Positions 15,836-25,412 of a DNA stretch of 64,000 nucleotides are shown here, piece by piece; the stretch's first letter is position 1; each line of letters opens with the position of its first letter. The stretch comes from Allobosea sp. 47.2.35 (GTDB taxonomy: Bacteria; Pseudomonadota; Alphaproteobacteria; Rhizobiales; Beijerinckiaceae). The DNA lies in assembly GCF_024655635.1 (NCBI RefSeq), contig NZ_JANLGI010000017.1:1-64000 (forward strand), given 5' to 3'. The notes beneath the pieces are model-generated. The model did not search any database. It saw nothing but the letters and a program-made list of their open reading frames with translations, and had not been told where the DNA came from. A program made the translations under genes and the position numbers.

Positions 15836-18790
15836 CTAGCCAGCCTTCGCCTTCGACAGCACGCGCGTGAAGATCGCCCGCACAGCGCCACGAACCTCAT
15901 CCAGCTCCGCCTTCAGAACCTTCGCATCAGGACGACCGACCGCGGTCGCGATCCGACGCAGCACCCGAGGCGGCACGGCCTTGGGATCGAAGGCTTCCTC
16001 CACCGTGAAGCGCTGCCACAGCTGGACGTCGCCGATCAGGCGATGCGCCTCCAGCAGGACCGAGGCATCGCCATCCGAGAGCAGGCCGACCGCCTTGGCT
16101 GCAACGAAGACCGAGGCCGTGTCGTTGACGATCAGGCCGGGATGCGCGCTGGCATAGGCGAGCACAAGGAACTGGGCGAGGAAGTCGAGATCGGTGATGC
16201 CGCCAGCCGCGAGCTTGAGGTCCCAGGGGTCCTTCTCGCCCTTTTCCTTGGCGATCAGCGCGCGCATCTCGGCGACTGCAGCCGCGACCTTGGCGGGCTC
16301 GCGCTTGCGCGAGAGGATCGCGCGAATCGAGGCTTCCGCCCGCTGGGCCAGACCGGCATCGCCGGCGACGACGCGGGCGCGGGTCAGCGCCATCTCCTCC
16401 CAGATCTCGGCCTCGCCCTGGTGATAGGCCTCGAAGCCGGCGAACTGGGTCGCGGCGGGGCTCTTGTTGCCGGTCGGGCGCAGGCGCATGTCGACCTGAT
16501 AGAGCGTGCCGCGCCGCGTCGGCACCGTCAGCGCCGCGACGAGGCGCTGGGTGAAGCGGACATGCCAGGTGACGGGATCGAGGCTCTTGGTGCCGTCGCT
16601 CGGGCCAGCCTCCTCTGGCCGGTCATAGAGCAGGATCAGGTCGAGATCGGATGAGGGCGTGAGCTCGCCCGCGCCGAGCCGACCGAGGCCGAGCACCACG
16701 GTCTCGGCCCCTTCGATGAGGCCGTGATCCTCGACGAAGGACCGACGCGTATCGGCGAAGGCGACCCGCAGGCAGGCCTCTGCCACGGCGCAATAGGCCT
16801 GCCCCGCCCCTTGCGCCGGATAGACGCCGGAGAGCAGGCGGGCGCCGACCAGGAAATTCTCCTGCCGGGCCGCGTCGCGCAGGCGGTCGAGCCCATCCTC
16901 GACGCTGGGCGGCGGGGAGCCGACATAGTTGCGGATGCGGCGTTCCAGCGCCTCGACATCGAGCACCGCCTGCCCGAAGGCGGGATCGATGACGCCGTCG
17001 AGCACATGCGGGTGCAGCGCCGCGACCTTGGCGAGGCGCGGCGCGCTGCCGAGGATTTCGGCGAAGAGCGTCAGCAGGGAATCGTGAGAACGCAGCAGCG
17101 TCAGCAGTTCGACCGCGGCCGGCATGCGGACGAAGGCGTTGTCGAGATGGGCGAGCGCGCCATCGGGATCGGCGGTGCGGCCGAGCGCGACGAGCAAGGC
17201 CGGGGTCAATTCCGTGAGCACCTCGCGCGCGCGCGCGCTGGTCACGGCAGCGCGGCGGCCGAAATGCCAGCCGCGCACCGTCTCAGCCGCAGTCGCGCCA
17301 TCGCGGAAGCCGAGCTTGCCCAGCGTCTCGATCGTCTCGGGGTCGGTCTCGGAACCCGTGAAGCTCAGCGTACCGGCTTCAGAGGCGAGGCTCGGCCCCT
17401 CTTCGAAGAGCAGAGCGTAATGGCCCTCGACGCGCCTGGCATGGGCCGTCAGCGCCTTGCCGAAAGCGGCCGTCGAGGGATAGCCGCAAAAGCGGGAGAA
17501 GGCTTCGAGCTCGCCTGCCGCCTTGGGCAGGGTCTGCGTCTGCTCGTCAGCCTGCATCTGCAGGCGGTGCTCGATGGTGCGCAGCCAGCGATAAGACTCC
17601 GACAGCTCGTCGCGAGCCTGTGAGGTGATCCAGCCCTCGGTCGTCAGTTCGCCGAGCATCTCCAGCGTGCGCGGGCCGCGCAAAGCCGGGCGGCGTCCGC
17701 CGAAGACGAGCTGCTGGGTCTGGACGAAGAACTCGATCTCGCGGATGCCGCCGCGCCCGAGCTTCACGTTGTGGCCGGCGACCGCGATGGTCTCGTGGCC
17801 CTTCACGGTCTGGATCTGGCGCTTCATCGCGTGGATGTCGGCGATGGTCGCGAAATCGAAATACTTGCGCCAGATGAAGGGCGCCAAGTCCTTCAGGAAG
17901 CGCCGGCCAAGCTCGATATCGCCCGCGATCGGCCGCGCCTTGATCATGGCGGCGCGCTCCCAGTTCTGGCCGACCGTCTCGTAATAGGAATAGGCTGAGG
18001 GCAAGGAAACCGCGACATGGGTCGAGGCCGGGTCCGGCCGCAAGCGGAGGTCGACGCGGAAGACATAGCCGTCCGGCGTGCGCTCCTGGATGATGCGCGC
18101 GATCTGCTGGGTTAGCTTGACGAAGAAGCTCGTGGGCTCTCCGACGCCGGCCGCTTCCGCGGCCTCAGGGTCGAAGAACACGACGATGTCGATGTCCGAG
18201 GAATAGTTCAGCTCGCCGGCTCCGTGCTTGCCGAGTGCCAACACGACGAGGCCGGAGCCGAGACCCGGATTGGCGGGATCCGCGAGATTGATCCGGCCGA
18301 GATCAGCGGCCTGGCGCAGCACATGGTTGGTCGCGAGGCGTGTCGCCGCATCGGCGGTCGCGGTGAGAGCGGCCGTCACGGTCTCGACGTCCCAGGCGCC
18401 GCCGATATCGGCCAACGCGATCAGGAGCGCCATGGAGCGACGGAAGCGCCGCAGTTCGCGCATCAGGTCGGCGGTTTCGCATCCCGCAGCAGCAAAGGCC
18501 GCGATACCGCCGAGCAAGGCGTCGCGACGTGCCTCCGGCGCTTCCGTCAGAGCAGCGAGCAAACCGGCCGGATCGAAGCGCATGATCTGCGTCAGGAAGG
18601 GCGAATGCGCGACGATGCCGGCGACGAGCGCCGCGCTGCGCGGATGCTCGGCCAGATGCGCGCTCAGCGCCCCGGCCGCTTCCTCGTCATGCAACCGCTC
18701 GATCAGCTCGCGCTTCAGCAGCGCCTCGGCCTTGGCCTTCGCCGGCAGGACCGGCGCAACCTCGAGCCTGTCACAGAGCCGTTCCGCCAT
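15836..18790 (-). CDS. glnE: Bifunctional glutamine synthetase adenylyltransferase / adenylyl-removing enzyme
   Basis: 984 aa, full family length. It adds or removes AMP on a Tyr of glutamine synthetase in response to PII and glutamine. Two nucleotidyltransferase domains are visible: the N-terminal deadenylylase with GAGELNYSSDIDIVVFFD and the C-terminal adenylylase with GAGELTPSSDLDLILLYD, each providing the paired metal-binding Asp residues. Each is followed by a helical GlnD-PII-uridylyltransferase-like domain (for example GRGGIREIEFFVQ). It lies 16 bp downstream of a histidine kinase gene on the same strand and ends convergent with the orphan gene. Confidence 0.96.
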   Translation of the reverse strand: MAERLCDRLEVAPVLPAKAKAEALLKRELIERLHDEEAAGALSAHLAEHPRSAALVAGIVAHSPFLTQIMRFDPAGLLAALTEAPEARRDALLGGIAAFAAAGCETADLMRELRRFRRSMALLIALADIGGAWDVETVTAALTATADAATRLATNHVLRQAADLGRINLADPANPGLGSGLVVLALGKHGAGELNYSSDIDIVVFFDPEAAEAAGVGEPTSFFVKLTQQIARIIQERTPDGYVFRVDLRLRPDPASTHVAVSLPSAYSYYETVGQNWERAAMIKARPIAGDIELGRRFLKDLAPFIWRKYFDFATIADIHAMKRQIQTVKGHETIAVAGHNVKLGRGGIREIEFFVQTQQLVFGGRRPALRGPRTLEMLGELTTEGWITSQARDELSESYRWLRTIEHRLQMQADEQTQTLPKAAGELEAFSRFCGYPSTAAFGKALTAHARRVEGHYALLFEEGPSLASEAGTLSFTGSETDPETIETLGKLGFRDGATAAETVRGWHFGRRAAVTSARAREVLTELTPALLVALGRTADPDGALAHLDNAFVRMPAAVELLTLLRSHDSLLTLFAEILGSAPRLAKVAALHPHVLDGVIDPAFGQAVLDVEALERRIRNYVGSPPPSVEDGLDRLRDAARQENFLVGARLLSGVYPAQGAGQAYCAVAEACLRVAFADTRRSFVEDHGLIEGAETVVLGLGRLGAGELTPSSDLDLILLYDRPEEAGPSDGTKSLDPVTWHVRFTQRLVAALTVPTRRGTLYQVDMRLRPTGNKSPAATQFAGFEAYHQGEAEIWEEMALTRARVVAGDAGLAQRAEASIRAILSRKREPAKVAAAVAEMRALIAKEKGEKDPWDLKLAAGGITDLDFLAQFLVLAYASAHPGLIVNDTASVFVAAKAVGLLSDGDASVLLEAHRLIGDVQLWQRFTVEEAFDPKAVPPRVLRRIATAVGRPDAKVLKAELDEVRGAVRAIFTRVLSKAKAG

Positions 18791-18806
18791 CGTTCATCGT
18801 CCTGCC

Positions 18807-20306
18807 TCAGTGGCTGGGCAGGCCAGCAGGGTTTGGCGCCGCTGTCGAGGCGGCTGGCTCCGTCAGGGCCGGCGTGTCCACAGGCTTCGGGCTGCCAGCC
18901 GGCAGGAAGATGACCACGCGCAGGCCCGGCGCATTGTCCTCCAACCTGAGCTGCCCGCCATGCAAGCGTACCACGCCGGCTGCCAGCGAGAGGCCGAGGC
19001 CGAAGCCCGGCTTGCTGCGGCTGGCATCGAGCCGCACGAAACGGTCGAGCACGCGGCCGCGATCGGCCTCGGGAATGCCGGGGCCGCGATCGGCGACGGA
19101 GAGCTCGACCTGATCGCCGACCTGCCGGGCTGAAACTGCGACTGTGCCATCGCCGCCCTGCTCCGGTGCGCCGTATTTCAGGGCGTTGTCGATCAGGTTG
19201 TTCAGGGCCTGCCCGATCAGCTCGCGATTGCCATGCACCTTCAGGCCGGGCTCGACCGCGCTGGCGAGCGAGAGGCCGGCTTCCTCGGCGAGGGGCTCGT
19301 AGAGCTCGGCGAGGCCCGAGACGACCTCGGACAGGTCGAGCTCGCTCATGTTCTCGCTGATGCGGCCGGCCTCCAGCCGCGCGATCATCAGCAGCGCGTT
19401 GAAGACGCGGATGAGGTTGTCCGCCTCCTCGATCGCGCCATCGAGCGCGGCCCGCAATTCATCCGGTGACTGCGCCGTGCGCAGCGCCTCCTCGGCGCGG
19501 TTGCGCAGGCGGGTCAGCGGCGTCTTCAGGTCATGGGCGATGTTGTCGGTGACCTGCTGCATGCCGGCCATCAACTCGCCGATGCGGTCGAGCATCGCAT
19601 TGAGGTTGAGCGCCAGCCGGTCGAGCTCGTCGCCGGTGCCGGTGATCGCGAGCCGGCCTTTCAGGTCGCCCGCCATGATGCCATGTGCTGTCTCGGTCAT
19701 GCCGTCGATGCGCTTCAGCACACGCCGCGCCACGAACCAGCTGGCGAAGCAGCCGAGGACGAAGACCAGCGCCAACGACCAGCCGGCGGCACGGCGGATG
19801 ACGATGCCGAGCCGGTCGCGCTCCTCGAGGTCGCGGCCGACGAGAAGGCGGAAACCGGCCGGCAGCATGTAGACCCGCACGAGCGCGCGGCTCGGCGTAT
19901 CGACGGCCTCGCTGGAGCGGGCGTACTCGATCTCGCTCTCGCCGGTGCGGTCGAGCGTGCCCGGCGGGATCGCCTCGACATTGCCGGCGATGCGCTCGCC
20001 GACCGGTGTGGTGACGAGATAGAGCGAGGCGCCCGGCGCCCGCGAGCGGCGCTCGATGATGTTGACGAGCCGGCGGATGCCGCCCTGGCGCTGCTGCTCG
20101 GCCAGTCCCTGGATCTCGGCATCGATGGTCGAGCGGATCTGGTCGGTCAGCAGGCGCTGCGCGTTCCAGGCGACATAGCCGAGCGCGAACGCCGCAAAGA
20201 GCGCGAAGATGACGAGATAGGCCGCCGTCAGCTTGAAGGCGGTCGTGCGGAACAGCGTCGGCAGGAACTTCTGGCGCTTGCGCGGAAGAGCGTCAGCGGC
20301 TGTCAC
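18807..20306 (-). CDS. Two-component sensor histidine kinase
   Basis: 499 aa. Membrane spans at about 25-46 and 172-194 bound a periplasmic domain of about 125 residues. A HAMP linker follows (RRVLKRIDGMTETAHGIMAGDL), then the HisKA box NIAHDLKTPLTRL with His258, and a HATPase with NLIDNALKYG, DRGPGIP and GFGLGLSLA. The gene start overlaps the end of the response regulator gene by 14 bp, so the two are translated together. A Pro/Ala-rich C-terminal tail is present. The signal is unknown; linkage to degP hints at envelope conditions. Confidence 0.92.
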   Translation of the reverse strand: MTAADALPRKRQKFLPTLFRTTAFKLTAAYLVIFALFAAFALGYVAWNAQRLLTDQIRSTIDAEIQGLAEQQRQGGIRRLVNIIERRSRAPGASLYLVTTPVGERIAGNVEAIPPGTLDRTGESEIEYARSSEAVDTPSRALVRVYMLPAGFRLLVGRDLEERDRLGIVIRRAAGWSLALVFVLGCFASWFVARRVLKRIDGMTETAHGIMAGDLKGRLAITGTGDELDRLALNLNAMLDRIGELMAGMQQVTDNIAHDLKTPLTRLRNRAEEALRTAQSPDELRAALDGAIEEADNLIRVFNALLMIARLEAGRISENMSELDLSEVVSGLAELYEPLAEEAGLSLASAVEPGLKVHGNRELIGQALNNLIDNALKYGAPEQGGDGTVAVSARQVGDQVELSVADRGPGIPEADRGRVLDRFVRLDASRSKPGFGLGLSLAAGVVRLHGGQLRLEDNAPGLRVVIFLPAGSPKPVDTPALTEPAASTAAPNPAGLPSH

Positions 20307-20973
20307 GGACCATGTATCCCGCGCCGCGGATGGTGTGGATCATCGGCTGCTCGAAGCCCTTGTCGACCTTGGCGCGCAGGCGGCTGACATGCACGTCGAT
20401 GACATTGGTCTGGGGATCGAAATGATAGTCCCAGACGTTCTCCAGCAGCATAGTGCGGGTCACGACCTGGCCGGCATGCTTCATCAGGTATTCGAGCAGT
20501 CGGAACTCGCGCGGCTGCAGCACGATTTCCTGGCTCTCGCGAGTGACGCGATGGGCGAGCCGGTCGAGCACCAGTTCGCCGACGCGATAGGTCGTCGGCT
20601 CCGAAGCGGGCGCACTGCGCCGGCGGGCCAGCACTTCGACACGGGCCAGGAGCTCCGAGAATGCATAGGGCTTGGGGAGATAGTCGTCGCCGCCGGCACG
20701 CAGGCCCTTCACGCGGTCGTCGACCTGAGCGAGCGCGGAGAGGATCAGCGCGGGGGTGTCGTCCTTCTGCTCACGCAGCGAGCGGATCAGGGAAAGCCCG
20801 TCGAGGCGCGGCAACATGCGGTCGATGACCAGCACGTCGTAGCCGCCGCCTTCGGCCATGGCATAGCCTTCCAAGCCATCCGCGGCATGGTCGGCGACAT
20901 GGCCGACCTCGCGGAACGCCTTGGTCAGATAGGCCGCAGCCTCGGCATCATCTTCGACGATCAGGAGTCGCAT
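20293..20973 (-). CDS. OmpR/PhoB-type response regulator
   Basis: 226 aa. The receiver domain has the acidic pair EDD at 7-9, phospho-acceptor Asp51 in VLVIDRMLP, and Lys in LPKPY near residue 101. The C-terminal winged helix carries the OmpR-type DNA-binding sequence (LQPREFRLLEYLMKHAGQVVTR, DVHVSRLRAKVD). It overlaps the downstream kinase gene and follows degP on the same strand, separated by two strong hairpins. Confidence 0.94.
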   Translation of the reverse strand: MRLLIVEDDAEAAAYLTKAFREVGHVADHAADGLEGYAMAEGGGYDVLVIDRMLPRLDGLSLIRSLREQKDDTPALILSALAQVDDRVKGLRAGGDDYLPKPYAFSELLARVEVLARRRSAPASEPTTYRVGELVLDRLAHRVTRESQEIVLQPREFRLLEYLMKHAGQVVTRTMLLENVWDYHFDPQTNVIDVHVSRLRAKVDKGFEQPMIHTIRGAGYMVRDSR

Positions 20974-21004
20974 GAACCAACCCTAGCCTATCAAATGCGA
21001 GAAC

Positions 21005-21035
21005 GGCAGGCCGGATGATACGCATCCGGCCTGCC
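21005..21035. terminator. Strong hairpin between degP and response regulator
   Basis: A perfect 13-bp stem (GGCAGGCCGGATG / CATCCGGCCTGCC) with a 5-nt loop. A full T run is lacking on the minus side, so it may end or attenuate degP transcription or stabilise the degP mRNA 3' end. Confidence 0.6.
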
Positions 21036-21048
21036 GCCGCGACGGCAA

Positions 21049-21085
21049 GGTCCCTCGGCTGGGGCGACAGGAAACCGAAGGGACC
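21049..21085. terminator. Second hairpin downstream of degP
   Basis: GGTCCCTCGG pairs with CCGAAGGGACC around a 16-nt loop, with one bulged base. It lies about 60 bp past the degP stop and directly before the 13-bp hairpin. No T run is present. Confidence 0.45.
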
Positions 21086-21146
21086 CTGCTCAGCATCGGA
21101 CCGGAAAGCAGGGCAGCTTTCCGGGGAAGCCCGATGCACTTCCGGT

Positions 21147-22319
21147 TCAGGCCGCCGGCTGGCGGCCGACCTCGAAGGTCACGTCCCGCGACTTGCCTTC
21201 GCGGAAGAGCGTGATCGTGGCCTTGGTGCCCGGCGCGAAGGTCGCGATCTTGCGCGACAGCTCGCGGGCGTCCTTGATCGCCTCGCCGTTCACAGCGGTG
21301 ATGGTGTCGCCGCGACGGATACCGGCCTTGGCGGCGGGGCCGTTGCCCTGCGCCTCGGCGACGAGCGCGCCCTTGGCGTCCTTCAGGCCGATGGCGTCGG
21401 CCATCTCGGTCGTGACCGGCTGGATCTGCACGCCGATGAAGCCGCGCGCCACCGTGCCGTCCTTCTTCAGCGATTCGACGACCTGCTTGACGGTGGAAGC
21501 CGGGATCGCGAAGGCGATGCCGACATTGCCGCCGGAGGGCGAGAAGATCGCGGTGTTGACGCCGACGACCTCACCCTTCTGGTTGAAGGTCGGGCCACCC
21601 GAGTTGCCGCGATTGATCGGCGCGTCGATCTGGATGAAGTCGTCATAGGGGCCCGAGCCGATATCGCGACCCTGGGCCGAGACGATGCCGGCCGTGACCG
21701 TGCCGCCGAGACCGAACGGGTTGCCGATCGCCAGCACCCAGTCACCGATGCGCGCCTTGCCGTCGGCCAGCTGCACGAAGGCGTAGTCGCCGGCATCCTT
21801 GACCTTCAGCAAAGCCAGATCGGTGCGGGGATCGGTACCGACCACCTTGGCATCCAGCGTCTTGCCGGAGTCGGTGACGAGCTGAACTTCGACGGCGTTC
21901 TCGACGACGTGGTTGTTGGTCACGACATAGCCGTCCTGGCTGACGAAGAAGCCCGAGCCCTGGGCCATGCCCTGGCGCGGCTGCGGCTTGCTCGGGGCAG
22001 CGCCCTCGCCGCGCTCGCGGAAGAAGCGGCGCAGCTGCGGCGGCAGGTCATCGAGATTCTGCTCGTCGCCGGCAGCGGCGGCCTGCGTCTTGACGCGGAC
22101 CGAGACTACGGCCGGCTTCACCTTCTCGACCAGGTCGGCGAAGGAGGGCAGCGCCGTCTGCGCGCCCGAGAGCTGGATCGGCTGGGCGACGGCATTGTGG
22201 TTCTGCATCAGGGCGCTGTCGGCAATGCCGGCGGCAAGACCGATGCCGAGGATGGCGGTGCCGGCCAGGAGCGCGCCGCGCTTCAGGATGGACTTACGGG
22301 TGTCGTTCTGTGTCGTCAT
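21147..22319 (-). CDS. degP: Periplasmic serine protease, HtrA/DegP family, single PDZ
   Basis: 390 aa. An N-terminal hydrophobic segment (about 14-34) acts as a signal or anchor. The trypsin-like domain has the catalytic triad His137 (NNHVV), Asp167 (RTDLALLKV) and Ser240 (NRGNSGGP). One PDZ domain follows (about 290-385) and then the protein ends, so it is shorter than two-PDZ DegP (about 470-500 aa) and closer to DegS/HhoA layout. It degrades or guards misfolded envelope proteins. Position after ccmH and before a two-component pair is conserved in Rhizobiales. Confidence 0.92.
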   Translation of the reverse strand: MTTQNDTRKSILKRGALLAGTAILGIGLAAGIADSALMQNHNAVAQPIQLSGAQTALPSFADLVEKVKPAVVSVRVKTQAAAAGDEQNLDDLPPQLRRFFRERGEGAAPSKPQPRQGMAQGSGFFVSQDGYVVTNNHVVENAVEVQLVTDSGKTLDAKVVGTDPRTDLALLKVKDAGDYAFVQLADGKARIGDWVLAIGNPFGLGGTVTAGIVSAQGRDIGSGPYDDFIQIDAPINRGNSGGPTFNQKGEVVGVNTAIFSPSGGNVGIAFAIPASTVKQVVESLKKDGTVARGFIGVQIQPVTTEMADAIGLKDAKGALVAEAQGNGPAAKAGIRRGDTITAVNGEAIKDARELSRKIATFAPGTKATITLFREGKSRDVTFEVGRQPAA

Positions 22320-22434
22320 GGTATGAACCTCGTGGAGCGACAGGGCGCTTTCCCCTGCTCGTGACGAGAACCATGACGGCCACCGCCTTACGCGGCTTTG
22401 GCCTGAAGATGACGCTTTCGTAAGGTTGCGGGGT

Positions 22435-22905
22435 TCAGCCCCGCTCGTCCCGCATCAGCCTGTCGACGCGGCTGCGTTCCTCATCGGTCAGCGGCACGGA
22501 TGCGACGACCTCCTCGCCGATCCGTTGCCGGCCGCGACGCCAGACGAAGGCCATGCCGGCGAGCAAGATGAGGAACGGCGCGCCCCAGAGCAGCAGCGTC
22601 TGCGCGTTGAGTGGCGGGCGCAGCAGGACGAAATCGCCGTAACGGGCAACGACGAAATCGACCACGGCCTTGTCGTCATCGCCGGCGACGATGCGCTCCC
22701 GGACGAGGATGCGCAGGTCACGGGCGAGCGGCGCGTCGGAATCATCGATCGACTGATTCTGGCAGACGAGGCAGCGCAGGCCGCCAGAGATATTGCGCGC
22801 GCGCTGCTCCAGCGCCGCGTTGGGCAATATCTCGTCGGGCTGAACAGCTTGCACTGCAGGGGCCGCCAGCAGCATCAGACCGAGGATGAAGGCAATCCGC
22901 CGCAT
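22435..22905 (-). CDS. ccmH: Cytochrome c maturation protein CcmH
   Basis: About 156 aa from the ATG at 22905, four bases after the ccmF stop. The signal sequence ends near VQA, and the periplasmic domain has the LRCLVCQNQSI motif whose CxxC pair reduces apocytochrome c before heme ligation. A C-terminal membrane helix (TLLLWGAPFLILLAGMAFVW) is followed by a short cytoplasmic tail. It is the last gene of ccmI-E-F-H. The frame stays open upstream into ccmF, but the ATG at 22905 gives the expected signal peptide. Confidence 0.94.
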   Translation of the reverse strand: MRRIAFILGLMLLAAPAVQAVQPDEILPNAALEQRARNISGGLRCLVCQNQSIDDSDAPLARDLRILVRERIVAGDDDKAVVDFVVARYGDFVLLRPPLNAQTLLLWGAPFLILLAGMAFVWRRGRQRIGEEVVASVPLTDEERSRVDRLMRDERG

Positions 22906-22909
22906 CGGC

Positions 22910-24889
22910 CTACTCCGCCGGCTGCGGAGCGGCGGCGGTCGGCGCGGCACGCTTCGGCGCCGCCAGCCGGAAGCGCCGATCGGTCAGCGAAAGCCCACCA
23001 CCAAGCGCCATGACGAGCGAGCCGATCCAGATCAGCAGGATCAGCGGCTTGTCGTAGAGACGCACTGCGACGCCGCCATCCTGCGCCTCGCCGAGGCTGA
23101 CATAGGCCTGGCTCAGGCCGTCCGTGCGGATGCCGGCCTCGGTCGTCGGCATGGAGCGTGCCGTATAGACGCGCTTGGAGGCCTCGACCGGCGCAAGCTC
23201 GCGATCACCGGAGAAGACCCGGAAACGGGCGACCTCGGCCCGGAAATTCGGTCCGCTGCGCGGCGACATGCCTTCCAGCACGATGGTGTAGCGGCCGCTG
23301 GTCAGACGCTCGCCGGGCTTCAGGACGGTGATCGCCTCGGTGCTCCAGGCCTGGGCGGCGATGCCGATGATACTCAGGCCGATGCCGGCATGGGCGAAAG
23401 CCGTGCCCCAGGCGGAGCGCGGCAGGCCGCGCGCCCGCGACAGCATCGCGCGCCAGCCGCTGGCACGCATCATGATGCGCTCGCCGAGGTCGAAACCGGC
23501 GGCGAGGACGAGGAAGATACCAAGGCCGACTCCAAGCGGCGCCAGAACCGGCCCGCCGCGCGTGAAGAAGAGCAGCGCGAGAGCGGCCAAGACGGCGATC
23601 CCGAAGGCCATGGCGTTGCGCTGCGCCGCGCCGAGCAGGTCGCCGCGCTTCCAGGCCAACGACTGGCCGAGCGGCAGGATCAGCAGCAGCGGCACCATCA
23701 CCGGCACGAAGGTCGCGTTATAGAAGGGTGGGCCGACCGAGATCTTGTCGCCGGTCACCATCTCCAGCAGCAGCGGATAGAGCGTGCCCACGAAGACGGT
23801 GGCGCAGGCCGTCGCCAGGAAGACGTTGTTGACGACGAGCGCGCTCTCGCGGGAGACGGGCGCGAACAAGCCGCCCTGCCGCAGCAAGGGCGCGCGCCAG
23901 GCGAAGAGCGCGAGCGAGCCGCCGACGAAGAAGATCAGGATCAGGAGGATGAAGAGGCCTCGCGCCGGATCGGTGGCGAAGGAATGGACCGAGGTCAGCA
24001 CGCCGGAGCGGACGATGAAAGTGCCGAGCAACGAGAGCGAGAAGGTCAGGATCGCGAGCAGGATCGTCCAGACCTTCAGCGCGTCACGCTTCTCCATCAC
24101 CACGGTCGAGTGGATCAGGGCCGTGCCGGCGAGCCAGGGCATGAACGAGGCGTTCTCGACCGGGTCCCAGAACCACCAGCCGCCCCAGCCGAGCTCGTAA
24201 TAGGCCCAGTAGGAGCCCATCGCGATGCCGAGCGTCAGGAAGGTCCAGGCCAAGAGCGTCCAGGGCCGGACGGCGCGCGCCCACATCGCGTCGATGCGCC
24301 CGTCGATCAGGGCGGCGACCGCGAAGGCATAGGTGATAGAGAAGCCGACATAGCCGACATAAAGCAGCGGCGGATGGATTGCGAGGCCGAGGTCCTGCAG
24401 GATCGGGTTAAGGTCCTGCCCTTCGGCCGGCACCGGCGACAATCGCTGGAACGGGTTCGAGGTCAGTAGGGTGAAGGCGAGGAAGGCGACGGCCACGAGC
24501 CCTTGCGCAGCGAGCGCGCCGGCCCGCAGGCGCGGCGGCAGCGAGCGGCGCGACAATGCGACGAGCGCCCCGAACAGCGTCAGGATCAGCACCCAGAGCA
24601 GCATCGAGCCCTCGTGGTTGCCCCAGACGGAGGTCAGTTTGTAGATCAGCGGCTGCGCCGAATGGGAATTGGCGACGACATTGCCGACCGAGAAATCGGA
24701 GCGGACATAGGACGTCACAAGAGCGGCGAAGGACAGGGCGACCAGCGCGAAGGAAACGAGCGCCGCGCTGCTGCCGACCGAAGCCAGCGTCCGGTCCTGC
24801 CGGAACACGCCCCAGAACGGCACCACCGCCTGGATCACGGAAACGCCGAGCGCGAGCGCCAGCGCGTAATGGCCGATCTCGACGATCAT
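22910..24889 (-). CDS. ccmF: Cytochrome c heme lyase subunit CcmF
   Basis: 659 aa polytopic membrane protein of the CcmFHI complex that attaches heme to apocytochrome c. The tryptophan-rich WWD motif is present (GWGGWWFWDPVENASFMPWL), and conserved His residues for heme occur in HEGSMLLW and IHPPLLY. About 15 membrane segments are visible, with a large periplasmic loop near the C-terminus. It starts 7 bp after the ccmE stop. Confidence 0.96.
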   Translation of the reverse strand: MIVEIGHYALALALGVSVIQAVVPFWGVFRQDRTLASVGSSAALVSFALVALSFAALVTSYVRSDFSVGNVVANSHSAQPLIYKLTSVWGNHEGSMLLWVLILTLFGALVALSRRSLPPRLRAGALAAQGLVAVAFLAFTLLTSNPFQRLSPVPAEGQDLNPILQDLGLAIHPPLLYVGYVGFSITYAFAVAALIDGRIDAMWARAVRPWTLLAWTFLTLGIAMGSYWAYYELGWGGWWFWDPVENASFMPWLAGTALIHSTVVMEKRDALKVWTILLAILTFSLSLLGTFIVRSGVLTSVHSFATDPARGLFILLILIFFVGGSLALFAWRAPLLRQGGLFAPVSRESALVVNNVFLATACATVFVGTLYPLLLEMVTGDKISVGPPFYNATFVPVMVPLLLILPLGQSLAWKRGDLLGAAQRNAMAFGIAVLAALALLFFTRGGPVLAPLGVGLGIFLVLAAGFDLGERIMMRASGWRAMLSRARGLPRSAWGTAFAHAGIGLSIIGIAAQAWSTEAITVLKPGERLTSGRYTIVLEGMSPRSGPNFRAEVARFRVFSGDRELAPVEASKRVYTARSMPTTEAGIRTDGLSQAYVSLGEAQDGGVAVRLYDKPLILLIWIGSLVMALGGGLSLTDRRFRLAAPKRAAPTAAAPQPAE

Positions 24890-24896
24890 ATCAGGC

Positions 24897-25412
24897 TCAC
24901 GGCTTTGCCGGCGGAGCGGCAGGAGCGCCGGCAGCGCCCGGCTGCCAATGCCCCTGCTTCTTCAGCGTGTCGGCGACTTCGCGCGGCATATAGGTCTCGT
25001 CATGCTTGGCCAGCACCGAATCCGCCTTGAAGCGTCCGGCGCCTTCGAAGACGCCCTCGGTGACGACGCCCTGCCCTTCCCGGAAGAGATCGGGCAGCAG
25101 CCCGTCATAGCCCACCTTGATCGAGGTCTTGCCGTCGGTCACCGCGAAGGTCACGCGCTTGCCGTCGCTGCGCTGGACCGAACCGGCCTCGACCAGCCCG
25201 CCCAGGCGCATGCGGGTGCCTGGCAGCACGCCCTTCTCGGTGATCTCGGTCGGGCCGTAGAAGAAGACGATGGTATCGCGCATCGCGAAGAGAACGAGGC
25301 CGGCGGCCAGAGACAGCACCGCACCGGCCATCGCGATCAGCGTCAGCCTGCGCTGCTTGCGGGTGAAGCGGCGCTTCGCCGGGAGCGGCCGCGTCGGCTG
25401 GGCAATCGTCAT
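24897..25412 (-). CDS. ccmE: Heme chaperone CcmE
   Basis: 171 aa. A single N-terminal membrane helix (about 25-45) is followed by a periplasmic OB-fold domain. The heme-binding His lies in [10 protein letters not shown], with the downstream Tyr that supports the covalent heme bond. The C-terminus is Ala/Pro-rich and flexible. It receives heme from CcmC and passes it to CcmF; ccmABCD are not in this window. The start overlaps the ccmI stop by 4 nt (ATGA). Confidence 0.95.
   Translation of the reverse strand: MTIAQPTRPLPAKRRFTRKQRRLTLIAMAGAVLSLAAGLVLFAMRDTIVFFYGPTEITEKGVLPGTRMRLGGLVEAGSVQRSDGKRVTFAVTDGKTSIKVGYDGLLPDLFREGQGVVTEGVFEGAGRFKADSVLAKHDETYMPREVADTLKKQGHWQPGAAGAPAAPPAKP

Noticed and set aside
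22886..24469. Plus-strand open frame of 527 codons
   Set aside because: Antisense shadow of ccmF; low-complexity charged composition typical of GC-rich reverse frames.
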